From Blautia luti (GTDB lineage: Bacteria > Bacillota > Clostridia > Lachnospirales > Lachnospiraceae), in the NCBI RefSeq assembly GCF_033096465.1, contig NZ_AP028156.1:1446501-1510500 (forward strand): a DNA stretch of 64,000 nt, given 5' to 3'. This document shows positions 1-8,324 of this stretch, one piece after another (the stretch's first letter is position 1; each line of letters opens with the position of its first letter). Made by a program: the position numbers and the translations under genes. The notes beneath the pieces are model-generated. The model was given only the letters and a program-made list of their open reading frames with translations, ran no database searches and had not been told where the DNA came from.

Positions 1-273
1 ACAGCCCTCTCCCTTACCGGCCAGCTTCAGGCTGTTCACAGAAGAGTCCAGACGGTTCAGCACTTCTTCAACGTCTTTGAGAAAAACCTTTCCATATTTG
101 GTAAGTGTAACATTTCTTCCGTTTTTTTCAAACAGTTTTACGCCCAGTTCTTCCTCGAGAGTGGAGATCGCATAACTCAGCGAAGGCTGGGTGATCGCCA
201 GAATATCAGCGGCTTTTGTGTAATGCTCAATATGAGCCAGCGTAGAAAAGTACCGCAGATGATACAGGTTCAT
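1..273 (-). CDS. LysR-family transcriptional regulator, N-terminal part (runs off the window)
   Basis: The 91 codons visible on the minus strand start MNLYHLRYFSTLAHIEHYTK and contain the full winged helix-turn-helix of LysR regulators, including ADILAITQPSLSYAISTLEE and the following LFEKNGRNVTLTKYG wing. The start at 273 has AGAAAGGAG upstream. The effector-binding domain lies beyond base 1. The gene is divergent from the operon beginning at 571, the usual arrangement for a LysR activator and its target, so it is the likely regulator of the quinate/shikimate-like cluster. The effector cannot be read from this fragment. Family call is firm; target is inferred. Confidence 0.9.
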   Translation of the reverse strand, partial: MNLYHLRYFSTLAHIEHYTKAADILAITQPSLSYAISTLEEELGVKLFEKNGRNVTLTKYGKVFLKDVEEVLNRLDSSVNSLKLAGKGEGC

Positions 274-357
274 AGAAAAACTCCTTTCTCTGATAAGTAT
301 TTTATAAGTGACCATATTTTATGTGCAGGCTTTCTCAGTCCTTTAATGCTTCGGAAA

Positions 358-371
358 ACTATAATTATAGT
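358..371. promoter_or_regulatory. Perfect 14-bp palindrome, candidate LysR operator
   Basis: ACTATAATTATAGT is an exact dyad in the 297-base gap between the LysR start (273) and the TIM-barrel gene (571). LysR proteins bind AT-rich interrupted dyads of the T-N11-A type, and this sits upstream of the -35 proposed at 468. The rest of the gap is AT-rich with no further gene seen. Binding is inferred. Confidence 0.4.
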
Positions 372-467
372 CACTCTTGCACAAATAATCCGCGCTGTAT
401 TTGTCATATACGTAGATTATATCATGATGTATTGAAAAAATCTATGAATTTAAAGGATAGAACTAAT

Positions 468-496
468 TTGTTTTATATTTAACAAAGATATATAAT
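468..496 (+). promoter_or_regulatory. Candidate sigma-A promoter for the plus-strand quinate/shikimate-like operon
   Basis: TTGTTT at 468-473 and a perfect TATAAT at 491-496 are separated by 17 bases, 75 bases upstream of the first gene. The weak -35 fits a promoter needing an activator such as the divergent LysR protein. Confidence 0.55.
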
Positions 497-570
497 GCTT
501 ATATCAAAAAGATACAAAATATTATCAAAATAAATAAAAAAATTATGCGATTTTATGAGGAGGACATAAG

Positions 571-1413
571 ATGTCAAAAGAATTTCCAATTACTATCAGT
601 TCCTGGACACTGGGAGATCAGTGCAAATTTGAAGACAGAGTGATCGCTGCAAAGAACGCAGGATACGAAGGAATCGGCCTTCGTGCAGAAACTTATGTAG
701 ATGCGTTGAATGAGGGACTTTTTGACAAAGACATTCTTGCTATTCTGGACAAACATGGTATGAAAGTAACAGAGGTTGAGTACATCGTACAGTGGGCAGA
801 AGAGCACAGATCTTACGAACAGAAATACAAAGAACAGCTCTGCTTCCATATGTGTGAATTATTTGACGTAAAACAGATCAACTGCGGTCTGATGGAAAAC
901 TATTCTGTAGAATATACTGCTCAGAAATTAAGAGAATTATGCCAGAGAGCAGGAAAATACATCATCGGTGTTGAACCAATGCCATACAGCGGAATCCCGG
1001 ATATGAAAAAAGGCTGGGCAGTTGTAAAGGCAGCTGACTGCGAGAATGCAAAACTGATCATGGATACCTGGCACTGGGTAAGAGCAAATCAGCCGGTTGA
1101 CCTTTCTGTGATCGAAGACATCCCTGCAGACAAGATCGTATCCATCCAGATCAACGATGTATGGGAAAGACCATATGCAACAACGATCTTAAGAGACGAA
1201 TCCATGCATGACCGTCTTGCTCCCGGAACAGGAATCGGATGTACAGCAGCATTCGTTAAGATGGTAAAAGAAAAAGGAATCAAACCAAACGCAATCGGCG
1301 TAGAAGTCATCAGCGATGCAATCCTTGCAAAAGGACTTGAATATGCTGCAAACCATACATATGAGAACACAAAGAAAGTGCTTGAAGAAGCATGGCCGGA
1401 GGTTCTTCAGTAA
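571..1413 (+). CDS. Sugar phosphate isomerase/epimerase family TIM-barrel protein (candidate 3-dehydroshikimate dehydratase)
   Basis: 280 residues of the AP-endonuclease-2/xylose-isomerase-like TIM barrel fold. Likely metal ligands are the acidic residues in GVEPMPYSG, LIMDTWHW and GVEVISD, with QINDVWE and a later RLAPGTGIG. A GGAGGA ribosome site precedes the ATG. The family covers epimerases, inosose dehydratases and AsbF/QuiC-type 3-dehydroshikimate dehydratases; AsbF is also about 280 residues. The neighbouring dehydrogenases, and the dehydratase of the opposing operon, make 3-dehydroshikimate a sensible substrate. However, the position where AsbF, as I recall it, has a metal-binding His seems to be Gln here, so an isomerase or epimerase acting on a cyclitol-like acid is also possible. 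Fold firm, reaction inferred. Confidence 0.8.
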   Translation: MSKEFPITISSWTLGDQCKFEDRVIAAKNAGYEGIGLRAETYVDALNEGLFDKDILAILDKHGMKVTEVEYIVQWAEEHRSYEQKYKEQLCFHMCELFDVKQINCGLMENYSVEYTAQKLRELCQRAGKYIIGVEPMPYSGIPDMKKGWAVVKAADCENAKLIMDTWHWVRANQPVDLSVIEDIPADKIVSIQINDVWERPYATTILRDESMHDRLAPGTGIGCTAAFVKMVKEKGIKPNAIGVEVISDAILAKGLEYAANHTYENTKKVLEEAWPEVLQ

Positions 1414-1433
1414 AAAGAAAAGGAGAAGGTCAC

Positions 1434-3359
1434 ATGAAATTTAATGCAATGTTTCAGCCGATCAATATCGGACCAATGACAGTAAAGAACCGCTTCGTAG
1501 TTCCACCAATGGGAAACAACTTTGCAAACACAGACGGAAGCATGAGCGAACAGTCCGCTGCTTATTATAGTGAAAGAGCAAAAGGCGGCTTTGGTTTGAT
1601 CACAATCGAAGCAACAGTAGTACATAAAGGCGCAAAGGGCGGTCCTCGCAAACCATGTCTTTATGATGACTCCACAATCGAAAGCTTCCGTAAGGTAGTA
1701 GATGCCTGTCATGCAGAGGGAGCAAAGGTTTCCGTACAGCTTCAGAATGCAGGTCCTGAAGGAAATGCAAAGAATGCAGGTGCACCGATCGAGGCAGCTA
1801 CAAGCATTCCGTCAGACTGCGGAAGAGATACACCGAAGGAAGTTACAACTGAAGAAGTTTATGAACTGGTAAAAGGCTATGGCCTCGCAGCAAAGAGAGC
1901 CATGGAAGCAGGTGTAGATGCAGTTGAGATCCATATGGCACATGGCTATCTGGTAAGTACCTTCCTTTCCCCAAGAACAAATAAGAGACTGGACGAATTT
2001 GGTGGTTCCTTTGAGAACAGAATGCGTTTCTCCCGTCTGATCATTGAAGAAGTAAAGAAGATGACAGAAGGAAAAATCGCAGTTCTTGCAAGAATCAACA
2101 GCTGTGATGAAGTACCGGGTGGTCTTGATGTGCATGACAGTGCTGCGATCGCTGCATATCTGGAAGGATGCGGGCTGGATGCAATCCATGTATCCCGTGC
2201 CGTTCATATCCGTGATGAATTTATGTGGGCACCGACAGTCACACACGGCGGTTTCTCCGCTTCTCAGGTAGAAGAGATCAAACGTGCCGTATCTATCCCG
2301 GTGATCACAGTAGGACGTTATACAGAACCGCAGTTTGCGGAATTAATGGTAAAAGAAGGACGCTGCGATCTGGTTGCATTCGGACGTCAGAGTCTTGCAG
2401 ATCCTTATATGCCATTAAAAGCACAGGAAGAAAGACTGGAGGATATGATCCCATGTATCGCATGTCTTCAGGGCTGCGTGGCAAACATGTATGCAGGAAA
2501 ACCTGTATGCTGTCTTGTAAACCCATTCCTTGGACATGAAGCTGAGGGCATCGCTCCTGCAGAAAAAGCTAAGAAGGTAATGGTAATCGGCGGCGGTGTT
2601 GCAGGTCTTTGCGCTGCATTTATCGCACAGGAAAAAGGTCATCAGGTAACACTTTATGAAGCAAGTGATAAACTTGGCGGAAACATGCGGCTTGCTGCTT
2701 ATCCTCCGGGAAAAGGCGACATCACAAACATGATCCGCAGCTATATCGTTCGCTGCCAGAAAGCAGGCGTAACAATCAAGATGAATCAGGAAGTAACTCT
2801 GGATCTTATCAAGGAAGAGAAGCCAGACAGCGTAATTGTTGCTTCCGGTTCCAGAACACTGATCCTTCCAATTGAAGGAATCAACAATCCTGCAATCATT
2901 CACGGCTCTGATCTCCTTGATGGCAAGAGAGCAGCAGGTAAGAAAGTCCTGGTTGTAGGTGGTGGAATGGTTGGATGCGAAACAGCAGCATTCCTCGGAG
3001 AGCAGAACCATGACGTAACAGTGATCGAGTTCAGAGATACTGTAGGTGCAGACGTGATCCACGAACATAGAGTTTACCTGATGAAAGATTTCGAAGATTA
3101 CGGAATCAAAGAGATCACAGGCGCAAAAGTATGCAAGTTCTATGAAGACGGCGTAGAGTACGAGACAGCAGATGGACAGAGACATGAGTCAAGAGGATAT
3201 GATTCAGTTATTCTTTCCATGGGATTCAGAAACTACAATCCATTTGGCGAAGAGATCAAAGCAATCGTACCGGATACCTATGTGATTGGCGATGCGATCC
3301 GCGCAAGAAGAGCACTTGATGCTACGAAAGAAGCGTATGAAGTAGCTTCTGTATTATAA
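1434..3359 (+). CDS. NADH:flavin oxidoreductase / 2,4-dienoyl-CoA reductase-type enoate reductase (first copy)
   Basis: 641 residues from the ATG at 1434, chosen because AGGAGAAGG lies just upstream. Domains in order: an Old Yellow Enzyme FMN barrel (about 1-335; AHGYLVSTFLSP near 170 and DEFGGSFENR after it), a 4Fe-4S motif C-x2-C-x3-C-x11-C near 340-357, then FAD (VIGGGVAGL near 383) and NAD(P) (VVGGGMVGCETAA near 505) folds. This is the architecture of FadH, BaiCD/BaiH and clostridial enoate reductases, which pass hydride from NAD(P)H through FAD, iron-sulfur and FMN to an activated C=C. The gene lies 20 bases after the TIM-barrel gene. A substrate cannot be read from sequence; an enone made by the adjacent shikimate-type enzymes is the contextual guess. 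Confidence 0.92.
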   Translation: MKFNAMFQPINIGPMTVKNRFVVPPMGNNFANTDGSMSEQSAAYYSERAKGGFGLITIEATVVHKGAKGGPRKPCLYDDSTIESFRKVVDACHAEGAKVSVQLQNAGPEGNAKNAGAPIEAATSIPSDCGRDTPKEVTTEEVYELVKGYGLAAKRAMEAGVDAVEIHMAHGYLVSTFLSPRTNKRLDEFGGSFENRMRFSRLIIEEVKKMTEGKIAVLARINSCDEVPGGLDVHDSAAIAAYLEGCGLDAIHVSRAVHIRDEFMWAPTVTHGGFSASQVEEIKRAVSIPVITVGRYTEPQFAELMVKEGRCDLVAFGRQSLADPYMPLKAQEERLEDMIPCIACLQGCVANMYAGKPVCCLVNPFLGHEAEGIAPAEKAKKVMVIGGGVAGLCAAFIAQEKGHQVTLYEASDKLGGNMRLAAYPPGKGDITNMIRSYIVRCQKAGVTIKMNQEVTLDLIKEEKPDSVIVASGSRTLILPIEGINNPAIIHGSDLLDGKRAAGKKVLVVGGGMVGCETAAFLGEQNHDVTVIEFRDTVGADVIHEHRVYLMKDFEDYGIKEITGAKVCKFYEDGVEYETADGQRHESRGYDSVILSMGFRNYNPFGEEIKAIVPDTYVIGDAIRARRALDATKEAYEVASVL

Positions 3360-3387
3360 TTGAGAATAACTTTACAAATGAAAAAAT

Positions 3388-3420
3388 ATCCAGGTACACA
3401 CAAAAAGAACGTACCTGGAT
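3388..3420 (+). other. Intercistronic hairpin between enoate reductase and dehydrogenase genes
   Basis: ATCCAGGTAC (3388-3397) and GTACCTGGAT (3411-3420) form a perfect 10-bp stem with a 13-base loop. No T-run follows on the plus strand, so it is more likely an mRNA processing or stability element, or a partial terminator, than a full stop between the two genes. Confidence 0.6.
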
Positions 3421-3453
3421 GCTGACAAAAATATTTCAGGAGGCAAAAAGGAA

Positions 3454-4338
3454 ATGGAACAGAGAATCAAAGGAACAACAGGATTAATGGCACTCATCGG
3501 AAGCCCGGTAGGACATTCAGGATCACCGGCAATGTACAACTTCAGCTTCCGTTATCACAACCTTGACTATGCTTACATGGCATTCGACATCAAGGAAGAC
3601 CAGGTTCCGGCTGCTCTGGATGCAATGCGTCTTTTCAAAATGAGAGGTGCAAACGTAACTATGCCATGCAAGAACGAAGTTGCAAAACATATGGACGAGC
3701 TTTCACCAGCTGCAAGAATTATCGGTGCAGTTAACACGATCGTAAACGAAGATGGCAAGCTCATCGGTCACATCACAGATGGTATCGGATTTGTCCGCAA
3801 CTTAAAAGAGCACGGCGTTGATGTGAAAGGTAAAAAAATGGTAGTTCTCGGTGCCGGCGGAGCTGCAACAGCAATCCAGGTACAGTGCGCATTAGACGGT
3901 GCAGAATCCATTTCCATTTTCAATCCGAAGGACTCATTCTTTACACGTGCAGAATCTACAGCAGAGAAGCTGAAAAAAGAAGCACCGGAATGCAAAGTTC
4001 AGGTATTTGATCTGGCAGATGAGGCAAAACTGAAAGAAGAAGTAGCAAAAGCAGATATCCTTGTAAATGCAACACTTGCAGGAATGAAGCCTCATGAAGA
4101 TGTAACTCTGATCAAAGACAAATCCATGTTCCGCCCTGACCTTGTAGTAGCAGATGTTGTTTACAATCCTGCTGAAACGAGAATGGTAAAAGAAGCAAAA
4201 GAAGCAGGCTGCAAGCTTGCGATCGGCGGAAAAGGAATGCTGTTATGGCAGGGCGCTGAGTCCTATAAACTTTACACAGGATTGGAAATGCCAACTGATG
4301 AATACCAGAAATTCCAGGCAGAAAACGAAAACAAATAA
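3454..4338 (+). CDS. aroE: Shikimate/quinate dehydrogenase, YdiB-like (first copy)
   Basis: 294 residues. Substrate-site residues typical of the family are present: S22-x-S24 in GHSGSP, K73 in NVTMPCK, N94 in AVNTIV and D109 in TDGIGF. The nucleotide loop GAGGAA is at 133-138. The strand after it reads SIFNPKDSFFTRAE, resembling YdiB (quinate/shikimate, NAD or NADP) more than biosynthetic AroE, which has a short basic NRT motif. Conserved KGMLLWQGAESY near the C-terminus also matches YdiB. It would interconvert shikimate with 3-dehydroshikimate, or quinate with 3-dehydroquinate. A paralogue lies at 8325-9203. Given the flanking transporters and enoate reductases, a catabolic role is likelier than aromatic biosynthesis. 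Confidence 0.9.
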   Translation: MEQRIKGTTGLMALIGSPVGHSGSPAMYNFSFRYHNLDYAYMAFDIKEDQVPAALDAMRLFKMRGANVTMPCKNEVAKHMDELSPAARIIGAVNTIVNEDGKLIGHITDGIGFVRNLKEHGVDVKGKKMVVLGAGGAATAIQVQCALDGAESISIFNPKDSFFTRAESTAEKLKKEAPECKVQVFDLADEAKLKEEVAKADILVNATLAGMKPHEDVTLIKDKSMFRPDLVVADVVYNPAETRMVKEAKEAGCKLAIGGKGMLLWQGAESYKLYTGLEMPTDEYQKFQAENENK

Positions 4339-4408
4339 TTATCAGAAAGGATTCATGAATCAGGTTTCATGGATCAAGATAAAACATCTTAAATTGTAGG
4401 AGATTAAA

Positions 4409-5608
4409 ATGAAACAGAAAACAAACAAAATGCTCATTTTCACCTCTCTTGCAGCATATTTTACCTATTTCATCCATGGAATCGGTGCTTCTATCCTTGG
4501 GCAGTACAAACCGGAGTTTGCTGCTGCCTGGGGTGCCAAGACTCTGGCAGATGGTACTCTGGATGTAAGTATGGTAGTATCTGTAATTGCGGCACTTGGA
4601 CTGGGACGTCTGATTTCCCTTCCTTTCTCCGGTCCTCTGTCTGACAAATATGGACGAAGATTGAGCGGAATTATAGGTGTGCTTTGTTATGTGGCATACT
4701 TCTTTGGGATGGCCAATTCCACATCCATGGCAATGGGATATGCATTTGCAGTGATCGGTGGAATCGCAAACTCTTTCCTTGATACTTGTGTAAGCCCGAC
4801 ATGTATGGAAATCTATGTAAACAATCCGTCAGTAGCGAACCTGTTTACAAAGTTCTCCATCTGTCTGAGTCAGTTCCTGCTTCCGTTCCTGATCGGTATC
4901 GTAGCATCTGCAAATATGTCATACAAGACAATCTTTATTGTTGCAGGTATTGCGATCTTCATCGACGGAATCCTGATCATGATCCTTCCTTTTCCTAAGA
5001 GAGAGAAACCTGCACAAGCAAAAACTGAGAAAAAGAAATCCGGACACAGGATTTCTCCTGCAGCGATCGCAGCAATCCTGATCGGATTTACAAGTTCTTC
5101 CACATTCATGCTGTGGCTCAATTGCAACCAGGAGCTTGCACGTTCCTATGGAATGTCAGATCCATCCAAAATCCAGTCTCTGTATGCACTGGGAACCGCA
5201 GCTGCAATCCTTGCAACTGCTGCCTTCATTAAGAAAGGCTTAAAAGAGATCAATGTACTGATCATTTATCCGCTGATCTCTACCATTATGCTTGCGCTCT
5301 GCTACTTTATCCAAGCTCCGTTTATCTGTCTGGTAGGCGGTTTTGTTATCGGTTATGCAGGCGCCGGTGGTGTACTTCAGCTGGCAGTTTCCACTACAGC
5401 AGAGTTCTTCCCTGAGAACAAGGGAACAGCAACCTCTCTGGTAATGATCGCATCCAGTATCGCAAACTACACAATTTTAAGTCTTGCCGGATACATTACC
5501 AAAGTAGGCGGAAGCGGCGCACCGAGAATGATCCTGCTTCTGAACATGGCGGTGACTATCTGCGGTATTTTACTTGCACTGTTTGTAAAGAAGAACAGAA
5601 ATAAGTAA
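4409..5608 (+). CDS. Major facilitator superfamily transporter
   Basis: 399 residues, mostly hydrophobic, with about 12 predicted membrane spans and the MFS loop-2/3 signature GPLSDKYGRRLSG near 75-87. The middle loop is basic (REKPAQAKTEKKKSGH). The gene follows the dehydrogenase by 70 bases with GGAG before the ATG, and is the last gene before a strong terminator. By context it should import the cluster's substrate (quinate, shikimate or a related cyclic acid) or export its product. The substrate is not readable from sequence. Confidence 0.85.
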   Translation: MKQKTNKMLIFTSLAAYFTYFIHGIGASILGQYKPEFAAAWGAKTLADGTLDVSMVVSVIAALGLGRLISLPFSGPLSDKYGRRLSGIIGVLCYVAYFFGMANSTSMAMGYAFAVIGGIANSFLDTCVSPTCMEIYVNNPSVANLFTKFSICLSQFLLPFLIGIVASANMSYKTIFIVAGIAIFIDGILIMILPFPKREKPAQAKTEKKKSGHRISPAAIAAILIGFTSSSTFMLWLNCNQELARSYGMSDPSKIQSLYALGTAAAILATAAFIKKGLKEINVLIIYPLISTIMLALCYFIQAPFICLVGGFVIGYAGAGGVLQLAVSTTAEFFPENKGTATSLVMIASSIANYTILSLAGYITKVGGSGAPRMILLLNMAVTICGILLALFVKKNRNK

Positions 5609-5647
5609 GTTACAGAAACAAATAAGATACAGAAATCCCATGATGTT

Positions 5648-5725
5648 GAAATCCAATCCAACCGAAGATACGTTTGGACGTTACAAGCTTCAAATTCATT
5701 TTCCGGTCGGATTGGATTTCTTTTT
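5648..5725 (+). terminator. Rho-independent terminator after the MFS gene
   Basis: GAAATCCAATCC (5648-5659) pairs perfectly with GGATTGGATTTC (5709-5720), extended inward by AACCG/CGGTC, and a run of T follows. It separates the first four genes from the permease at 5818. Confidence 0.8.
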
Positions 5726-5817
5726 CAATCAGATTGTTTAATAATTAACAAAAAAGATAGAAAACACATCAAAAAATATAGAAATAATCTAACAATTCAC
5801 TGAAAAGGAGAATGTGT

Positions 5818-7185
5818 ATGGCGCATACAAGAACACAAAGAAGAGAAAATGAACTGCCCTACATCCCCTTTGGACCATTTCAGATAAGACTTCCGTTTAT
5901 TCACTACAAGATAGAATCTGTTGAGTTCATTCAGGGTCTGATCCTGGGCGTAACAGCACTGGCTGCCGTTCCTTATCTGGAACAGTATCTGGGGCTTCCT
6001 TATGAACTGGCATGGAGCTGTGTAATTATTGAGACATTTCTTTATCTGCTCCACAGTTTTCTGGGTGATCCGGTCGTACCGGGATGGATCACACCGACAC
6101 TGCCGTTGACCATTGTATTCCTGGAAGGTTTCCCTATGGGAAAAGAACGAATACAGGCAATGATCGCATTGCAGATGCTGGTAGGTTTTGTATTCATATT
6201 TATGGGTATCACAAAGCTCGCTGATAAGTTTGTTCATGCAGTTCCGGATTCTGTCAAGGGCGGTATCCTTCTGGCAGCTCCTGTTACAGTTATGGCCGGA
6301 CAGCTTGGGGAAGGCGGAAACATGCACAAATATCCGTTGGCGATTGTAGCAGGTGTTGGTCTACTGATCCTGATCAGTTTCTCTGATAAATATCAGGAGA
6401 AGAGAAAGACAAACAAATTCCTTGACTTTGTGGCAAGATACGGCAACCTTTTCCCATATCTGATCGCTATGGTAGTGGGACTTCTGGTGGGAGAACTGGA
6501 TGCTCCGGGACTGGAGATCAGAACTTTTATCAAGATTCCGCAGTTTAAAGAGATCATTGATCAGGTAAGTATCTTCGGTGTGGGAATCCCGCCATTATCC
6601 ATGTATATTAAAGCATTACCGCTTGCTTTGGTATGCTATGTAATTGCGTTTGGTGATTTTGTTACAACAGAGACTCTGGTAACAGAGGCAAGACAGGCAC
6701 GTGATGATGAGTATATTGATTTCAATTCCAGCCGTTCCAATCTGGTCAGCGGTCTGAGAAACCTGATCCTTTCTGTCATTGCACCATTCCCGCCACTTTC
6801 AGGTCCGTTATGGGTTGGAATGACAGTATCTGTATCCATGCGTTACAAAGAAGGAAAGAAAGCGATGAAATCCCTTCTTGGAGGAATGTCCTCTTTCCGC
6901 CTGGCTACCTTCTTAAGTGTTCTGATCATTCCGGTAGTAAGTTTCTTCCGCCCGATCTTCGGTGTTGGATCATCCATTACTCTGATGTTCCAGGCATTTG
7001 TATGTGCAAGGATTGGTATGGATTACTGTAAGAGTGACCGGGACAAGATGATCGGAGGTGTAATGGCAGCAGTCCTTGCCACACAGGGAACTGCATGGGC
7101 ATCTGCATGGGCTTTGGCAGTCGGCTTCGGACTGAACATTTTCCTGTCAAACTGGAGCCCATTTGAGAAGAAAGCGCTAAAATAG
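5818..7185 (+). CDS. NCS2/SulP-like multi-pass permease
   Basis: 455 residues from the second ATG at 5818; the ATG at 5812 sits too close to AAAAGGAG at 5803. The protein is a polytopic permease with an N-terminal PYIPFGPFQIRLPF segment, a long hydrophobic core and the conserved loop GDFVTTETLVTEAR. It resembles the nucleobase-cation-symporter-2 / xanthine-uracil superfamily but lacks a motif I could use to name a substrate. Position at the end of the cluster suggests a second uptake or export route, perhaps for an aromatic or alicyclic acid. It is transcribed after a terminator and may have its own promoter in the AT-rich 90 bases upstream. Confidence 0.75.
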   Translation: MAHTRTQRRENELPYIPFGPFQIRLPFIHYKIESVEFIQGLILGVTALAAVPYLEQYLGLPYELAWSCVIIETFLYLLHSFLGDPVVPGWITPTLPLTIVFLEGFPMGKERIQAMIALQMLVGFVFIFMGITKLADKFVHAVPDSVKGGILLAAPVTVMAGQLGEGGNMHKYPLAIVAGVGLLILISFSDKYQEKRKTNKFLDFVARYGNLFPYLIAMVVGLLVGELDAPGLEIRTFIKIPQFKEIIDQVSIFGVGIPPLSMYIKALPLALVCYVIAFGDFVTTETLVTEARQARDDEYIDFNSSRSNLVSGLRNLILSVIAPFPPLSGPLWVGMTVSVSMRYKEGKKAMKSLLGGMSSFRLATFLSVLIIPVVSFFRPIFGVGSSITLMFQAFVCARIGMDYCKSDRDKMIGGVMAAVLATQGTAWASAWALAVGFGLNIFLSNWSPFEKKALK

Positions 7186-7187
7186 TC

Positions 7188-7238
7188 AAAGAGTTCAAAA
7201 GAGAATCTCGTAACCGGAGTTCTTTTTTTGAACTCTTT
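7188..7238 (+). terminator. Terminator of the plus-strand cluster
   Basis: AAAGAGTTCAAAA at 7188-7200 pairs with TTTTGAACTCTTT ending at 7238, directly after the permease stop. It lies between the two convergent operons. Confidence 0.6.
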
Positions 7239-7244
7239 TCAGAA

Positions 7245-7277
7245 AATGAAAAGACCAGGAAGAGCGGTACTTCCTGG
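7245..7277 (-). terminator. Terminator of the minus-strand cluster
   Basis: CCAGGAA (7255-7261) and TTCCTGG (7271-7277) form a hairpin; read on the minus strand it is followed by TCTTTTCATT. It ends the operon running 11240 to 7370. A smaller hairpin (TGACCG/CGGTCA, 7341-7357) sits just after the aroD stop. Confidence 0.55.
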
Positions 7278-7369
7278 CCTTTAAACGGAGTAGGTTTTGT
7301 CAAAATTTTAAGGAGTATTTGACTAAAATAATATATAATTTGACCGGATCACGGTCAGATTACCTGAAA

Positions 7370-8131
7370 TTATAAGCTGCTGTGAATAATATCCAGCACC
7401 TGTTTTAATTCATTCACACCGATCTGTCCAGGAGCGGAAGCCTTGGAAGCAGCGCCGAAAGTGAGAGCTGAGACGAATGTCTCACCTGTCAGACGGCTGA
7501 CAACGCCTGTTCCTGCCATGGACATAGTAATGATCGGGCGGTCTGCATATTTTTCAGACATTTCCAGAGTAGCAGAAAGCAGTGTAAGAACGTCCTGTTT
7601 GCAGGTAGGCATAACTGCAATTTTCGGAATATCTGCGCCGAAATCCTGCATCATGCGGAGGCGTCTGATGATTTCATCCTTCTCCGGAGTCTTAAAGAAA
7701 TCATGATTGGAAGCAATTACTTTTACACCTGCTTCATGAGCAGCATCGATGATCGTCTTAACGACATCGTCACCTGTAAATGCTTCTACATCGATTAAAT
7801 CTACATAACCGCTCTGAGCAGCTGCGATATTTAAAGCAGCATAATCGCTTACAGAGATTTCTTTCTCGCCGCCTTCTTTGGAAGTACGGAAAGTAAGAAG
7901 AACCGGAATGTCTTTTAAAACATCTCGAAGTGCTTTGGCTGTTTCTAATACCTTTTTTGTAGTAAAGACATCATCGAACCAGTCTACACGCCATTCAACC
8001 ACATCAACTGGAAGAGTAGTGATCTTTTTTGCTTCTTCAAGAATGTCTGTTGTTTTTTTTCCTACGATCGGAACGCAGATCTTCGGTCTGCCTTCACCGA
8101 TCACAATATTTCTTACCTGAACTGTGTTCAT
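7370..8131 (-). CDS. aroD: Type I 3-dehydroquinate dehydratase
   Basis: 253 residues, the usual type I length. Active-site residues fall at the same numbers as I recall for the enterobacterial enzyme: E46 and R48 in EWRVDWF, H143 in SNHDF and the Schiff-base lysine K170 in KIAVMP; SMAGTGVVSR supplies the later Arg. It converts 3-dehydroquinate to 3-dehydroshikimate by syn elimination. It is last in the minus-strand operon, 193 bases after a YdiB-like dehydrogenase. Type I enzymes serve both biosynthesis and quinate use; being alone here without other chorismate genes, and beside transporters and reductases, points to quinate use. Confidence 0.96.
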   Translation of the reverse strand: MNTVQVRNIVIGEGRPKICVPIVGKKTTDILEEAKKITTLPVDVVEWRVDWFDDVFTTKKVLETAKALRDVLKDIPVLLTFRTSKEGGEKEISVSDYAALNIAAAQSGYVDLIDVEAFTGDDVVKTIIDAAHEAGVKVIASNHDFFKTPEKDEIIRRLRMMQDFGADIPKIAVMPTCKQDVLTLLSATLEMSEKYADRPIITMSMAGTGVVSRLTGETFVSALTFGAASKASAPGQIGVNELKQVLDIIHSSL

Positions 8132-8324
8132 TTTCTCATCCTCATATTTCTTATATTAAGAATAGCCGAATTGAATTAATATCTGCAGCTAAAACAGACA
8201 GCAGGACATGTACACTTTGCGCGGAGTTATATATGGCACATCCCCAGCAGTCTGTAAAAGCGGCCTATATCAAATCCCGGTATCAGAAGACTAAGCCTGA
8301 TACTGGAATGAGATACCTTTAAAA

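Noticed and set aside
2415..3185. 256-residue antisense frame within the first enoate reductase
   Set aside because: Cys- and Phe-rich shadow without a start signal.
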